The notes below the pieces were generated by a model, which was not told the origin of the DNA, searched no databases, and saw nothing but the letters and a program-made list of their open reading frames with translations. Shown one piece after another: positions 9,017-16,924 of a DNA stretch of 64,000 nt. Every line of letters begins with the position of its first letter. The first letter of the stretch is position 1. The stretch comes from Flavobacterium subsaxonicum WB 4.1-42 = DSM 21790 (GTDB lineage Bacteria; Bacteroidota; Bacteroidia; Flavobacteriales; Flavobacteriaceae): contig NZ_KE383909.1 of the NCBI RefSeq assembly GCF_000422725.1, positions 605,178 through 669,177 on the forward strand, in the 5' to 3' direction. The position numbers and the translations under genes are program-made.

Positions 9017-9285
9017 AAGCTTAATAGTATTATGAGCGGTATAGCAATTACCAGGTTGCAGATAAAAACCATTACAGCCAGCCTTGTCCTGGTATAGCCA
9101 AGGTTATAATAAAAGTAATACTGCTGCTTATAAAATGTATGGTATGCCAAAAGCCCCATGCCCAGCCCAAAAGTGCAAAAGGAAATGGGGAACCATTGTA
9201 AACCCGAAATTGCCACAAGGGCAGAAGCGGGAAAATTAAACAGGTTAATGGTAAGGAAGTAATTCCAGAAAGCTTTAGGAATCAC
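9013..9285 (-). CDS. small membrane protein coupled to an ABC ATPase (90 aa)
   Basis: Ninety residues with about three hydrophobic segments (around residues 8-28, 32-48 and 70-90) and a Tyr-rich loop (YKQQYYFYYN). It overlaps the start of the ABC ATPase by 4 nt and is the only membrane protein next to it. It may be a minimal permease-like partner, but at 90 aa it is far shorter than normal ABC permeases. I recognise no named family. Confidence 0.7.
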   Translation of the reverse strand: MIPKAFWNYFLTINLFNFPASALVAISGLQWFPISFCTFGLGMGLLAYHTFYKQQYYFYYNLGYTRTRLAVMVFICNLVIAIPLIILLSL

Positions 9286-9288
9286 TTA

Positions 9289-9603
9289 TTACTTGTCTTT
9301 TTTATGAACCAAAAGTTTGTCTACAATTTTTACCGAAACTTTTTCGGGAAATGCATCGTTGCCTGTTACAAGCACACCTTTTACACCCGATGCAGACTCG
9401 ATACCGTATACAGTAGCCTCGTCATCTGGGTTGCTGTCGCCTTCGTAAAAATAAATGTGGGTAATTTCGAACTCCTCATGGCTAAACTTACCCGAATGGT
9501 ATTCCAGCCAGTTTTCCTGGATGTTAAAATCTTCGGTATAGCCTTTTTCTCTAAGTTCGTCAATTGCTTTTATAACAGTAGCGTAGTGGTAAACAATGCT
9601 CAT
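9289..9603 (-). CDS. conserved small protein, paralogue of the gene at 26854-27159
   Basis: A 104-aa soluble protein. It shares with the 101-aa protein at 26854-27159 the pattern [30 protein letters not shown] and KGV-V-G--AF. Homologues are often labelled phosphoribosylpyrophosphate synthetase, but the protein is far too short for that enzyme and has no PRPP-binding loop. It lies 3 nt upstream of the small membrane protein gene, so it heads this minus-strand operon. The function is unknown. Confidence 0.75.
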   Translation of the reverse strand: MSIVYHYATVIKAIDELREKGYTEDFNIQENWLEYHSGKFSHEEFEITHIYFYEGDSNPDDEATVYGIESASGVKGVLVTGNDAFPEKVSVKIVDKLLVHKKDK

Positions 9604-9627
9604 TGGTTTGTATTATTTGGTTACACC

Positions 9628-9635
9628 CAAATTTA
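9628..9635 (-). promoter_or_regulatory. -7 promoter element TAAATTTG for the 9603-7141 operon
   Basis: On the minus strand the sequence fits the Bacteroidota -7 consensus TAnnTTTG and lies 25 nt before the start codon at 9603. A clear -33 TTG was not seen. Confidence 0.5.
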
Positions 9636-9642
9636 ATAAAAA

Positions 9643-9672
9643 AAAACGCCGGTTAGTACCAGCGTTTTTTAT
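9643..9672 (-). terminator. terminator of the DEAD-box helicase gene
   Basis: An A/T-flanked hairpin with stem AAAACGC/GCGTTTT extended by an imperfect GG/CC pairing. The helicase stop codon lies inside the loop, and the minus-strand 3-prime side runs into T-rich sequence. Confidence 0.65.
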
Positions 9673-10930
9673 TTTGTTTAGAAGCTTCAGACTTCCTAGA
9701 ATTGTTTTTCTTTTGATTGCCTCCCTGTCCGGTTTTAGGCTGCTTGTTCCTTAAATCAGGTTTTTGGCCTTCTTTTTCGGCATCTTCGCCCATCCCGTAA
9801 GGGTAAGGGTGGCCTTCTATAACCTTTATCTGCATACGGATAAGCTTCTCGATATCTTTAAGATACGGTTTCTCATCTTTAGCGCAAAACGATATTGCCA
9901 AACCACTGTTACCGGCACGGCCTGTACGGCCAATACGGTGAACGTAGGTTTCAGGAATATTAGGTAAATCAAAGTTTATAACAAACGGCAGGCTCTCAAT
10001 ATCAATACCACGGGCAGCAATATCGGTAGCTACAAGCACAGGTATTTCTTTATTTTTAAAAGCCTCAAGCACGCGCTGCCTTGAGTTTTGCGATTTATCG
10101 CCGTGTATGGCACCCGACTCAACGCCATTCTTTTTAAGGGCTTTAACTACATTGTCGGCACCATGTTTAGTACGTGTAAACACAAGCACATTATCCAGGC
10201 TTTCGTTGCGTATAAGGTGGTACAATAGCTTGCGCTTGTCGCCTTTATCTACAAAATAAACCTGTTGCTTAACCTTTTCTGCTGTTGACGATATCGGTGC
10301 AACCGAAACGTACTGTGGCTTGGTAAGAAACGTATCGGCCAGCTCACGAATGGCTACCGGCATGGTTGCAGAGAATAAAAGGGTTTGCCTGTTATCGGGC
10401 GTAAGCTTAATAATTTTCTTTACATCGTTAATAAAGCCCATATCCAGCATCTGGTCGGCTTCATCCAATACAAGGGTGTGCAGGTGGTCAAACTTAATAA
10501 AGCCCTGTTTGTGCAGATCTAAAAGCCTTCCCGGCGTAGCAATAAGTATGTCGACACCCTTTCTTAGCTGATCTGTTTGCGATACCTGGTTAACACCGCC
10601 AAAAATGGTAAGCTGGCGAATGTTGGTGTATTTACCGTAGGTGTCAAAGCTTTCGCCAATTTGCAGGGCAAGCTCGCGCGTTGGTGTAACAATAAGCGCC
10701 CGAATATATTTTACTTTTGTGGCCGAGCCTACAATGCGGTGTAAATTGTGTATAATAGGCACTGCAAAGGCAGCGGTTTTACCGGTACCGGTCTGCGCAC
10801 AGCCAACAAGGTCAGTACCCTCCATAATAATGGGTATGGCCTGCTCTTGTATAGGGGTAGGGCTCTCGTAACCTTCTTCGGTAAGGGCCTGTTGTATATT
10901 TCTTAGTAAATTAAGATCTTCAAATTTCAT
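9653..10930 (-). CDS. DEAD-box RNA helicase, RhlE-like
   Basis: A 425-aa ATP-dependent RNA helicase. The Q motif (PTPIQEQAIP), motif I (AQTGTGKT), Ia (PTRELA), Ib (TPGRL), II (DEAD), III (SAT) and the C-terminal RecA domain motifs (ATDIAARGID and HRIGRTGRAG) are all present. A basic, Gln/Asn/Lys-rich tail of about 45 residues follows, typical of RhlE-type helicases that act on structured rRNA or mRNA. It is a single-gene unit with its own promoter element (10973-10980) and terminator. Confidence 0.93.
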   Translation of the reverse strand: MKFEDLNLLRNIQQALTEEGYESPTPIQEQAIPIIMEGTDLVGCAQTGTGKTAAFAVPIIHNLHRIVGSATKVKYIRALIVTPTRELALQIGESFDTYGKYTNIRQLTIFGGVNQVSQTDQLRKGVDILIATPGRLLDLHKQGFIKFDHLHTLVLDEADQMLDMGFINDVKKIIKLTPDNRQTLLFSATMPVAIRELADTFLTKPQYVSVAPISSTAEKVKQQVYFVDKGDKRKLLYHLIRNESLDNVLVFTRTKHGADNVVKALKKNGVESGAIHGDKSQNSRQRVLEAFKNKEIPVLVATDIAARGIDIESLPFVINFDLPNIPETYVHRIGRTGRAGNSGLAISFCAKDEKPYLKDIEKLIRMQIKVIEGHPYPYGMGEDAEKEGQKPDLRNKQPKTGQGGNQKKNNSRKSEASKQNKKRWY

Positions 10931-10972
10931 TTAAAACGTATTAAGTACTTAGCAGTTAGCGCTAATATGCCG

Positions 10973-10980
10973 CAAATATA
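10973..10980 (-). promoter_or_regulatory. -7 promoter element TATATTTG for the helicase gene
   Basis: A perfect match to TAnnTTTG on the minus strand, 43 nt before the helicase start. No clear TTG at the expected -33 position. Confidence 0.5.
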
Positions 10981-11027
10981 CGCCTTTTTGGGCAGTCTTG
11001 TGCTGTAAGATGGGGTTTACCTTTTAA

Positions 11028-12068
11028 TTAGAGGCTCTTTATTTCTTTAGATTTTATAAAATCGGTTACCAGGCAGGCAATTAGCTTGCCGGTAAGCTGC
11101 GGGTTGTGCTCATCGCCAAAATTAGGAGCACCCTCGCAAATGTGCAGGTAAGCAGCGTTATGATTCTTACCGAAATAATGTACAAACTGCCTTGTTTTTT
11201 CTACGCTAAAACCACTAGGGGTCATGGTGCTACTTGCGGTATTCAACACAGCATTAAGGTCTATTTCTATACCAAAAAAATCTTCGCGGATAAACTCCAG
11301 GGCCTTTTCTTTTTCTTCAGAAAAACTCTTCTCTTTACGGATGGCAATTTGCTCGTAAGTGTTGAATTTTATCCTTTCGGTATGCTTTTTAACGCTTTCC
11401 ATTATACCCTTAGAGGCATAATTTTCATGAAGCCCGAAAACAAAATAGTTTTTAAGAAAGCCCTCTTCAAAAGCATACGAAAAACCGTTACCGCTATGGC
11501 GGCCATCGAGCATCATAAAATCAGTAAGCGCATCAAAATTAATAGCATTAATGGGCTTGCCTTTTGCCAGTGCCGTGCCCTTAATATTGCCATACGCATT
11601 GTTGTGCCCACCGCCAATAATAATTGGCGTTTTGCCTGCCTTAACTATCTGGCATACAATATGAGATACATCTTTATCTATCTTTTCTATAAGCCCGCTT
11701 AATTGCTTGCGACCTTCTTTTGTAGCGGCATCGGCCAGGGCTGCCTGATGCATGGCATCGGTAACGTTTAGCTGACCTAAAATTAATAGCCTGCCGCCCT
11801 TGCAAAACTTATTGTGCTGCAGGTTTACAATGTTTTTTAGGGTGGTTTCCCATGCCAAAGACGTACCCGGGCGGCCATAATTAGCACGCACCCCAATGTC
11901 TTCGGGTATGCCAAAAAGTACAAATTCGGCTTCAGATGCGGCTATGTCTTCAAAAACAGTGGCATCGTTAGTAAGTGTAAGTATGCGTTCGCCAAACTTA
12001 ATTTCACCGCTACGCTGTGAGGTATACCGAGTTAGGTCGGCCTGAGTGAACCTTATGATATTTTCCAT
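11028..12068 (-). CDS. formimidoylglutamase/arginase-family protein with altered metal site
   Basis: A 346-aa ureohydrolase-fold protein of the type that in Flavobacteria releases formamide from N-formimidoylglutamate in histidine breakdown. hutI is 1 kb away, which fits. Motifs: GIPEDIGV, GGGHNNAYG (H155), NFDALTDF (D179, L181, D183) and IEIDLN (D270, N272). In arginase-family enzymes these match the Mn ligands H101, D124, H126, D128, D232 and D234. The four ligands of one Mn site are kept, but the two specific to the other (H126 and D234) are replaced by Leu and Asn. Start chosen at 12068: the alternative ATG at 12089 lies inside the -7 promoter element. Activity is therefore uncertain. Confidence 0.82.
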   Translation of the reverse strand: MENIIRFTQADLTRYTSQRSGEIKFGERILTLTNDATVFEDIAASEAEFVLFGIPEDIGVRANYGRPGTSLAWETTLKNIVNLQHNKFCKGGRLLILGQLNVTDAMHQAALADAATKEGRKQLSGLIEKIDKDVSHIVCQIVKAGKTPIIIGGGHNNAYGNIKGTALAKGKPINAINFDALTDFMMLDGRHSGNGFSYAFEEGFLKNYFVFGLHENYASKGIMESVKKHTERIKFNTYEQIAIRKEKSFSEEKEKALEFIREDFFGIEIDLNAVLNTASSTMTPSGFSVEKTRQFVHYFGKNHNAAYLHICEGAPNFGDEHNPQLTGKLIACLVTDFIKSKEIKSL

Positions 12069-12086
12069 GACTGTTATTGTTGTGGT

Positions 12087-12094
12087 CAAAAATA
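12087..12094 (-). promoter_or_regulatory. -7 promoter element TATTTTTG that decides the ureohydrolase start
   Basis: Matches TAnnTTTG on the minus strand. It overlaps the longer possible start at 12089, so the start at 12068 is more likely. Confidence 0.55.
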
Positions 12095-12146
12095 CTATTT
12101 TTCTTTAATTTTTCGTTAAAAAGGAAACGGACTATTAAAATATATA

Positions 12147-12154
12147 TAAATTTG
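12147..12154 (+). promoter_or_regulatory. -7 promoter element TAAATTTG for the coiled-coil protein gene
   Basis: Matches TAnnTTTG, 17 nt before the ATG at 12171. No strong -33 TTG is seen. Confidence 0.45.
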
Positions 12155-12170
12155 AAAAAAATAATTTAAG

Positions 12171-13046
12171 ATGGAAAACCAAAAAAGCAATTCAAGTTTA
12201 AAGGCAATTATCATTGTATTATCAATTTTACTTGTGGGAAGTTTAGCTTATATGTACAAGATGAGTACAGATAGCGAGAAGACCGAAAAAACTTTAGTAT
12301 CTGAAAAAGAAGGCCTGTTAAACGACCTTAAAGCTGCCAAGGCAAATTATGATGCTGCCATAGCAGAAAACACAGGACTTAGCGAAGAGCTTATTGCCGA
12401 ACGCGCTAAAATTGAGAGTTTAATTGCCGAAGTAAAGAAATCTAAAGGTGATGTTAAGGCATTACAACGTTACAAAGACGATTACAGGAGGCTTAAGCGC
12501 GATATGGATAACCTTATTGCCGAAAACAACAAGCTGAAGCAGGAAAATGGTACGCTTACTACGCAGCGTGACAGTACAATGACCGCTCTTGGCGAAACTA
12601 AGCGTTACAACGATACGCTTATGTCTCAAAACGAGAACCTGAGCAGAACAGTTGAAAAAGCTGCCAAAGTACAGGTGCTTAACCTTAAAACACAGTCTTT
12701 TAAAGAAAAAAGTTCTGGTAAACTGGTATCTACAGAGAAAGCAAGACGTGTAGATGTACTCAAAATCAGCTTTACACTTGCAGCTAACGAAGTAGCAAAA
12801 GCAGGTAACAAAACGTATTACATTCAGGTTATAGACAGCAAAAACAATGTTGTTGGCGAAAAGAAAACCGAAGTATTTGGTGAGTATACACTAACTTACA
12901 GCTTTATTACCAACGCTATTTACGAAGGTAAAACTATGGAAGTTAGCGAAACTATTGCCGGTAAAGATTTTGCAAAAGGCCTTTACACTGTAAACGTTTT
13001 TGATAAAGACCAATTAGTAGGCAACACTACTTTTACACTTAAATAG
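12171..13046 (+). CDS. membrane-anchored coiled-coil protein (291 aa)
   Basis: A short cytoplasmic N-terminus (MENQKSNSSLK) leads into one transmembrane helix (about residues 10-28). A long heptad-like coiled coil (about residues 35-165) with many Glu, Lys, Ala and Leu follows. The last 120 residues are a beta-rich domain that would lie in the periplasm. It resembles cell-envelope spacer proteins, but I recognise no named family. It sits alone on the plus strand between the divergent ureohydrolase and the convergent hutI, and shares a bidirectional terminator with hutI. Its role is unknown. Confidence 0.8.
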   Translation: MENQKSNSSLKAIIIVLSILLVGSLAYMYKMSTDSEKTEKTLVSEKEGLLNDLKAAKANYDAAIAENTGLSEELIAERAKIESLIAEVKKSKGDVKALQRYKDDYRRLKRDMDNLIAENNKLKQENGTLTTQRDSTMTALGETKRYNDTLMSQNENLSRTVEKAAKVQVLNLKTQSFKEKSSGKLVSTEKARRVDVLKISFTLAANEVAKAGNKTYYIQVIDSKNNVVGEKKTEVFGEYTLTYSFITNAIYEGKTMEVSETIAGKDFAKGLYTVNVFDKDQLVGNTTFTLK

Positions 13047-13064
13047 TACTTGTTAAACTATATT

Positions 13065-13090
13065 AAAGAGCCTCTTATGAGGCTCTTTTT
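13065..13090. terminator. bidirectional terminator between the coiled-coil gene and hutI
   Basis: A perfect stem AAAGAGCCTC/GAGGCTCTTT with a TTAT loop and a T tail on the plus strand, placed between convergent genes. Confidence 0.85.
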
Positions 13091-13092
13091 GT

Positions 13093-14328
13093 TTATATAA
13101 CATTTCCCTCAATAATAACAGTATCAATTAAGTTGCTGCCAAAAGCATAAGGTAACTGATAGTACGAGCTAAGCGGTTTGGTAATAATAACACTGGCACT
13201 TTTGCCAATGGTAATACTGCCGTGGCTGCTGCTTAGGCCCATAGCATAAGCGCCGTTTATGGTGGCGGCATTAATGGCTTCTTCGGGGGTCATTTTCATT
13301 TTAATGCAGGCAGTTGCTACAACTAAATTCATATTGCCCGATGGCGTTGTACCCGGGTTAAAGTCGGTTGCAAGGGCAAGCGGAAGGCCGGCATCCAGCA
13401 TTTTACGGGCAGGGGTATATGGTATGCTTATAAAAAATGAGCATGTGGGTAATGCCACCGGCATGGTGTTGCTGTTTTTTAGGGCTTCAATATCTTCATC
13501 AGTCAAAATTTCAAGGTGGTCTACACTCACGGCATCATGCTTAACACAGGCTGCAATACCATCTATGGCAGTAAACTGGTTAACGTGAATTTTAGCCCTC
13601 ATGCCGTATCTTTTACCGGCGTCCATAATACGCTCCGTTTCGGCAACCGAAAAGTAGCCCGTTTCGCAAAAAGCATCAATATAATCGGCCAGGTTTTCTT
13701 CGGCTATAGCCGGAAGCATTTCATTTACAATTAAATCTATGTAACCGGCATGGTTTTCTTTATATTCTTTAGGAAAAGCATGCGCGCCTAAAAAGGTAGC
13801 TTTAATAGCTATAGGATATGCCTCGCGAAGGCGTTTAATAACGCGCAGCATTTTAAGTTCGCCATCAACGGTAAGTCCGTAACCCGATTTAATCTCTACG
13901 GCACCCGTGCCTTGCTGCATAACTTCCTCTAATCGCAAGCGCGATTGGGTAAACAATTCGTCTTCGGTAGTTTCATTTAGCTTTTTTGCCGAATTAAGTA
14001 TACCGCCGCCACGGTTGGCAATTTCTTCATAGCTCAGGCCGTTAATACGGTCAACAAATTCCTGTTCGCGGTTGCCGGCATACACAATATGGGTGTGGCT
14101 GTCGCACCAGGTGGGCAATACCGTTTTGCCTGTAGCATCTATAAGCCGGGCATCGGGCAGGGTGGGGCAGGTATCCATAGTGCCAAAATTGGCAATTGTG
14201 TTATTCTCTAAGTGCAGCCATGCATTTTGCAGCACAGGCAGTTGCGCCATATCGGCACCACTAACTTTGTCTAAACCGCTTTCTCGAACCTGCAGTAATT
14301 CTTTTATATTAATGATAAGGATACCCAT
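13093..14328 (-). CDS. hutI: imidazolonepropionase
   Basis: A 411-aa amidohydrolase that opens 4-imidazolone-5-propanoate to N-formimino-L-glutamate, the third step of histidine degradation. The metal-binding HTH of CDSHTHIVYAGNRE, the KSGYGL segment, HVNQF, VDHLE and ATDFNPGTTPS are all present and in order. Length fits HutI. The product is the substrate of formimidoylglutamase, and an enzyme-like member of that family is encoded at 11028-12068. hutH and hutU are not in the window. It is transcribed away from corA, with a 75-bp gap between the two starts. Confidence 0.93.
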   Translation of the reverse strand: MGILIINIKELLQVRESGLDKVSGADMAQLPVLQNAWLHLENNTIANFGTMDTCPTLPDARLIDATGKTVLPTWCDSHTHIVYAGNREQEFVDRINGLSYEEIANRGGGILNSAKKLNETTEDELFTQSRLRLEEVMQQGTGAVEIKSGYGLTVDGELKMLRVIKRLREAYPIAIKATFLGAHAFPKEYKENHAGYIDLIVNEMLPAIAEENLADYIDAFCETGYFSVAETERIMDAGKRYGMRAKIHVNQFTAIDGIAACVKHDAVSVDHLEILTDEDIEALKNSNTMPVALPTCSFFISIPYTPARKMLDAGLPLALATDFNPGTTPSGNMNLVVATACIKMKMTPEEAINAATINGAYAMGLSSSHGSITIGKSASVIITKPLSSYYQLPYAFGSNLIDTVIIEGNVI

Positions 14329-14370
14329 AAATTAAACTTTTTGTAAAAATAAGAATGCATTTTAAAAAAC

Positions 14371-14386
14371 TCCTATATTTATAGGA
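14371..14386. promoter_or_regulatory. short palindrome upstream of corA, possible operator
   Basis: Seven-bp arms TCCTATA/TATAGGA with a 2-nt spacer, 18 nt before the corA GTG and in the divergent gap with hutI. It could bind a dimeric regulator. A near-match to the -7 element lies just after it. Confidence 0.4.
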
Positions 14387-14403
14387 TACAAATTTGCTTT
14401 TTA

Positions 14404-15486
14404 GTGAAAAGGATAGAATATAGAAAAGTACGCAAAGTACAGCCCAACTATTTAGAATATACCGGCGAGTATAAAACAGAACCTGTAGAAATGCAGCTTT
14501 TTGTTTTTAATGAAGAAGGATATGAAGAATACAAAAACGTATCGTTAGACCGCGTAGTTAAAGAATGCAAGGATGAGTTGCAGGCCGATGATACTAAATG
14601 GCTTAACGTACACGGGCTTCACGACATAGAGCTTATTAAGCAAATTGGCGACCTTTTTAAAATAGACAGCCTTGTTGTGGGCGATATACTTAATGTGGCC
14701 CGCCGCACCCGTATTGAAGAACTGGGCGACGTATTGTTTTTCAGCGTAAAATCGATTTTACCAGAAGAAGAGGGCGGCAGCGTAAAGACCGAGCAGGTTA
14801 GTTTTTTGCTTAAGGACAGGGTTATAGTATCGTTCCAGGAAAAAAAGAGCGATTATTTTGAGCACATTCGGGGGCGCATCCGCACCGGTACGGGCATTGT
14901 TCGGAAAAAGAAAAACGACTACCTGCTGTACCTGATGCTTGATGCCATTATGGAGAACTTTTTTATAACTATAGAAAAGTACGAGGGCAAAATAGAGTCG
15001 TTAAATGATGCCTCTAAAAGCACCACCCGTTTTGATTTTATATCGGAAATTGAAAAAACAAAAGACAGCCTTATATTTTTAAAACGCTCGATTACTCCGT
15101 TGCGAGAGGCGCTCTACAACCTTAAAAGTGTTAAGGAAGATGAGGAGTACGAAAATATAAACAAAGGCACACACACGTATTTTGCAAGGCTTCACCAAAA
15201 ATGCCTTGAGCTGCAGGATCAGGTAGATTACGACCTTACATCGTTAGACAGTGCCTCTAACTTTCATTACGCAGCACAAAGCCAGCGTATGAACCAGATA
15301 ATGAAAACCCTTACCATCTTTTCGGTTATCTTTATGCCCTTAACCTTTATAGTAGGGGTGTACGGTATGAACTTTGACAATATGCCCGAACTGCATACCC
15401 AAAACGGTTACTATGTGGTGTTGGCTGTTATGTTTATTACCATTGTTTGTATGGTATATTATTTTAAAAAGAAAGACTGGTTTTAG
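14404..15486 (+). CDS. corA: CorA family magnesium/divalent cation transporter
   Basis: A 360-aa inner-membrane channel-like transporter for Mg2+ or Co2+. The large N-terminal cytoplasmic domain (to about residue 295) ends in a long helix. Two C-terminal transmembrane segments follow, with the signature YGMNFDNMPE (GMN) between them, and the tail is basic (KKKDWF). The start is GTG at 14404. The DUF1003 gene follows after 20 nt, so the two are likely co-transcribed. Confidence 0.93.
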   Translation: MKRIEYRKVRKVQPNYLEYTGEYKTEPVEMQLFVFNEEGYEEYKNVSLDRVVKECKDELQADDTKWLNVHGLHDIELIKQIGDLFKIDSLVVGDILNVARRTRIEELGDVLFFSVKSILPEEEGGSVKTEQVSFLLKDRVIVSFQEKKSDYFEHIRGRIRTGTGIVRKKKNDYLLYLMLDAIMENFFITIEKYEGKIESLNDASKSTTRFDFISEIEKTKDSLIFLKRSITPLREALYNLKSVKEDEEYENINKGTHTYFARLHQKCLELQDQVDYDLTSLDSASNFHYAAQSQRMNQIMKTLTIFSVIFMPLTFIVGVYGMNFDNMPELHTQNGYYVVLAVMFITIVCMVYYFKKKDWF

Positions 15487-15506
15487 TCTTTACAACAAAT
15501 TGTTAC

Positions 15507-16205
15507 ATGAAATTTACGAGTGATATTTCCGGGAAAGAATTCCCGCAGAGAGAAAAAGTAGCCGCCAATATGGTGCGCAAGCCCATAATTGATGCCATTA
15601 AAAAAGAACATCCTGAGTTTGACGATACGTGCAGCCTGGCAATGACCGAGCTTAACGAATACCGCGAAAAATACATTGCCGATTTTTTACAGCAGGAACT
15701 GGGCCAGCTGGACGAGATGGAAACCAAGGTAATGCAATCGCTTAGAGAGAAGACGCTTATATCTGATAATCCGGATGATGATGACGATGCGGCTTCGTCT
15801 ACTTTTGGGCAGCGCGTAGCTGATAAAGTGGCGTCTTTCGGCGGAAGCTGGACATTTATAATCATATTCGTAACTTTTCTATTAGGCTGGATAGCCGCCA
15901 ATATTTTTTTATTAGCGAATAAAGGCTGGGATCCGTATCCATTTATATTGCTTAACCTTATACTATCGTGTGTGGCGGCTTTGCAGGCCCCGGTTATTAT
16001 GATGAGCCAGAACCGCCAGGGCGAAAAAGACCGCGAAAAAGCGCAGAACGACTACATGGTAAACTTAAAATCAGAGTTAGAAATACGCATGCTGCACGAA
16101 AAGATAGATCACCTTATTCTACACCAGGAGCAATCGCTTATAGAGATACAAAAAGTGCAGGTAGATATGATCAATGATATCCTATCGCGCATGGAAAAGA
16201 AATAA
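15507..16205 (+). CDS. DUF1003 domain-containing membrane protein
   Basis: A 232-aa protein. The N-terminal cytoplasmic part has an acidic stretch (PDDDDDAA, about residue 90). Two transmembrane helices follow (about residues 113-135 and 143-165), the second containing NLILSCVAALQAPVIMMSQNRQ, which is typical of DUF1003. The C-terminal half is a charged helix that may form a coiled coil. Neighbouring corA suggests a role in cation transport or membrane homeostasis, but the family has no proven function. Confidence 0.88.
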   Translation: MKFTSDISGKEFPQREKVAANMVRKPIIDAIKKEHPEFDDTCSLAMTELNEYREKYIADFLQQELGQLDEMETKVMQSLREKTLISDNPDDDDDAASSTFGQRVADKVASFGGSWTFIIIFVTFLLGWIAANIFLLANKGWDPYPFILLNLILSCVAALQAPVIMMSQNRQGEKDREKAQNDYMVNLKSELEIRMLHEKIDHLILHQEQSLIEIQKVQVDMINDILSRMEKK

Positions 16206-16247
16206 TTTGAACGTTATAAGATTTCAGGGCTTAAATATTTAATTAGC

Positions 16248-16745
16248 TTACTTCAGTATAAGCTGCATAAATTGCAAATCCAGCCAACGGTCGAATTTGT
16301 AACCCGACTGGCGTAAAATTCCCCCATCGGTAAAGCCAAACTTTTTGTGGAAGGCGATGCTACCAGCATTATCAGCATCAATGCAACCCACCATACAGTG
16401 CAGGTTTTGCTGTTTGGCAAGTTCTATTAGATTGGCCAGTAATATATTGCCAATGCCCTTACCTGTATGGCCCGGCTCTACATATACCGAATGTTCTACC
16501 GTATATTTATAGCCTTCCTTAACCCTGAATGTACCATAGCTGGCATAGCCTACAAGAGCGCCATCCTGTTCGGCAATAATTACCGGCCAGTTGGCAGCCT
16601 GCTTATCGGCAAACCATTGCTCCATGTCGGGCAATGTTTTTGCGCTGTAATCGTATATTGCTGTGCTGTTTAGAATATTATAATTCATAATTTCTAATAT
16701 AGCAGGCAGGTGTTGGGTAGTGGCGGGCTTAATAATGATATCCAT
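16248..16745 (-). CDS. GNAT family N-acetyltransferase, phosphinothricin acetyltransferase-like
   Basis: A 165-aa acetyl-CoA-dependent N-acetyltransferase. It has the GNAT motif A region GHTGKGIGNILLANL and the PAT/Bar-like features STAIYDY, VEHSVYV and the late GCIDADNAGSIAFHKKFGF. The best start is the ATG at 16745. A longer frame opens at 16793, but a -7 element lies between the two starts and the extra residues are not GNAT-like. The real acceptor may be an amino-acid analogue such as methionine sulfoximine rather than phosphinothricin. Confidence 0.88.
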   Translation of the reverse strand: MDIIIKPATTQHLPAILEIMNYNILNSTAIYDYSAKTLPDMEQWFADKQAANWPVIIAEQDGALVGYASYGTFRVKEGYKYTVEHSVYVEPGHTGKGIGNILLANLIELAKQQNLHCMVGCIDADNAGSIAFHKKFGFTDGGILRQSGYKFDRWLDLQFMQLILK

Positions 16746-16749
16746 ACAG

Positions 16750-16757
16750 CAAAGGTA
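16750..16757 (-). promoter_or_regulatory. -7 element TACCTTTG next to the GNAT start (near-leaderless mRNA)
   Basis: A perfect TAnnTTTG on the minus strand, ending 4 nt before the ATG at 16745. If used, the mRNA would start at or very near the start codon. Confidence 0.45.
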
Positions 16758-16924
16758 ATTATTTCTAAAATGATTTTGCATTACTGCAACCATTGCTATG
16801 TTTTAAAAGTTTTTGCAAACCGCACATCAATTTTTTGCTCAGTAAATGCGGGCAGTATTTAGGCATTTGGCAGAAATTGAGTATCTTCACGGCGTTTTTT
16901 ATAAAGGCTAATTAAAACATTTAA

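Noticed and set aside
16248..16793. Longer GNAT start at 16793
   Set aside because: The extra 16 residues are not GNAT-like and a -7 element lies between the two starts, so 16745 is better.
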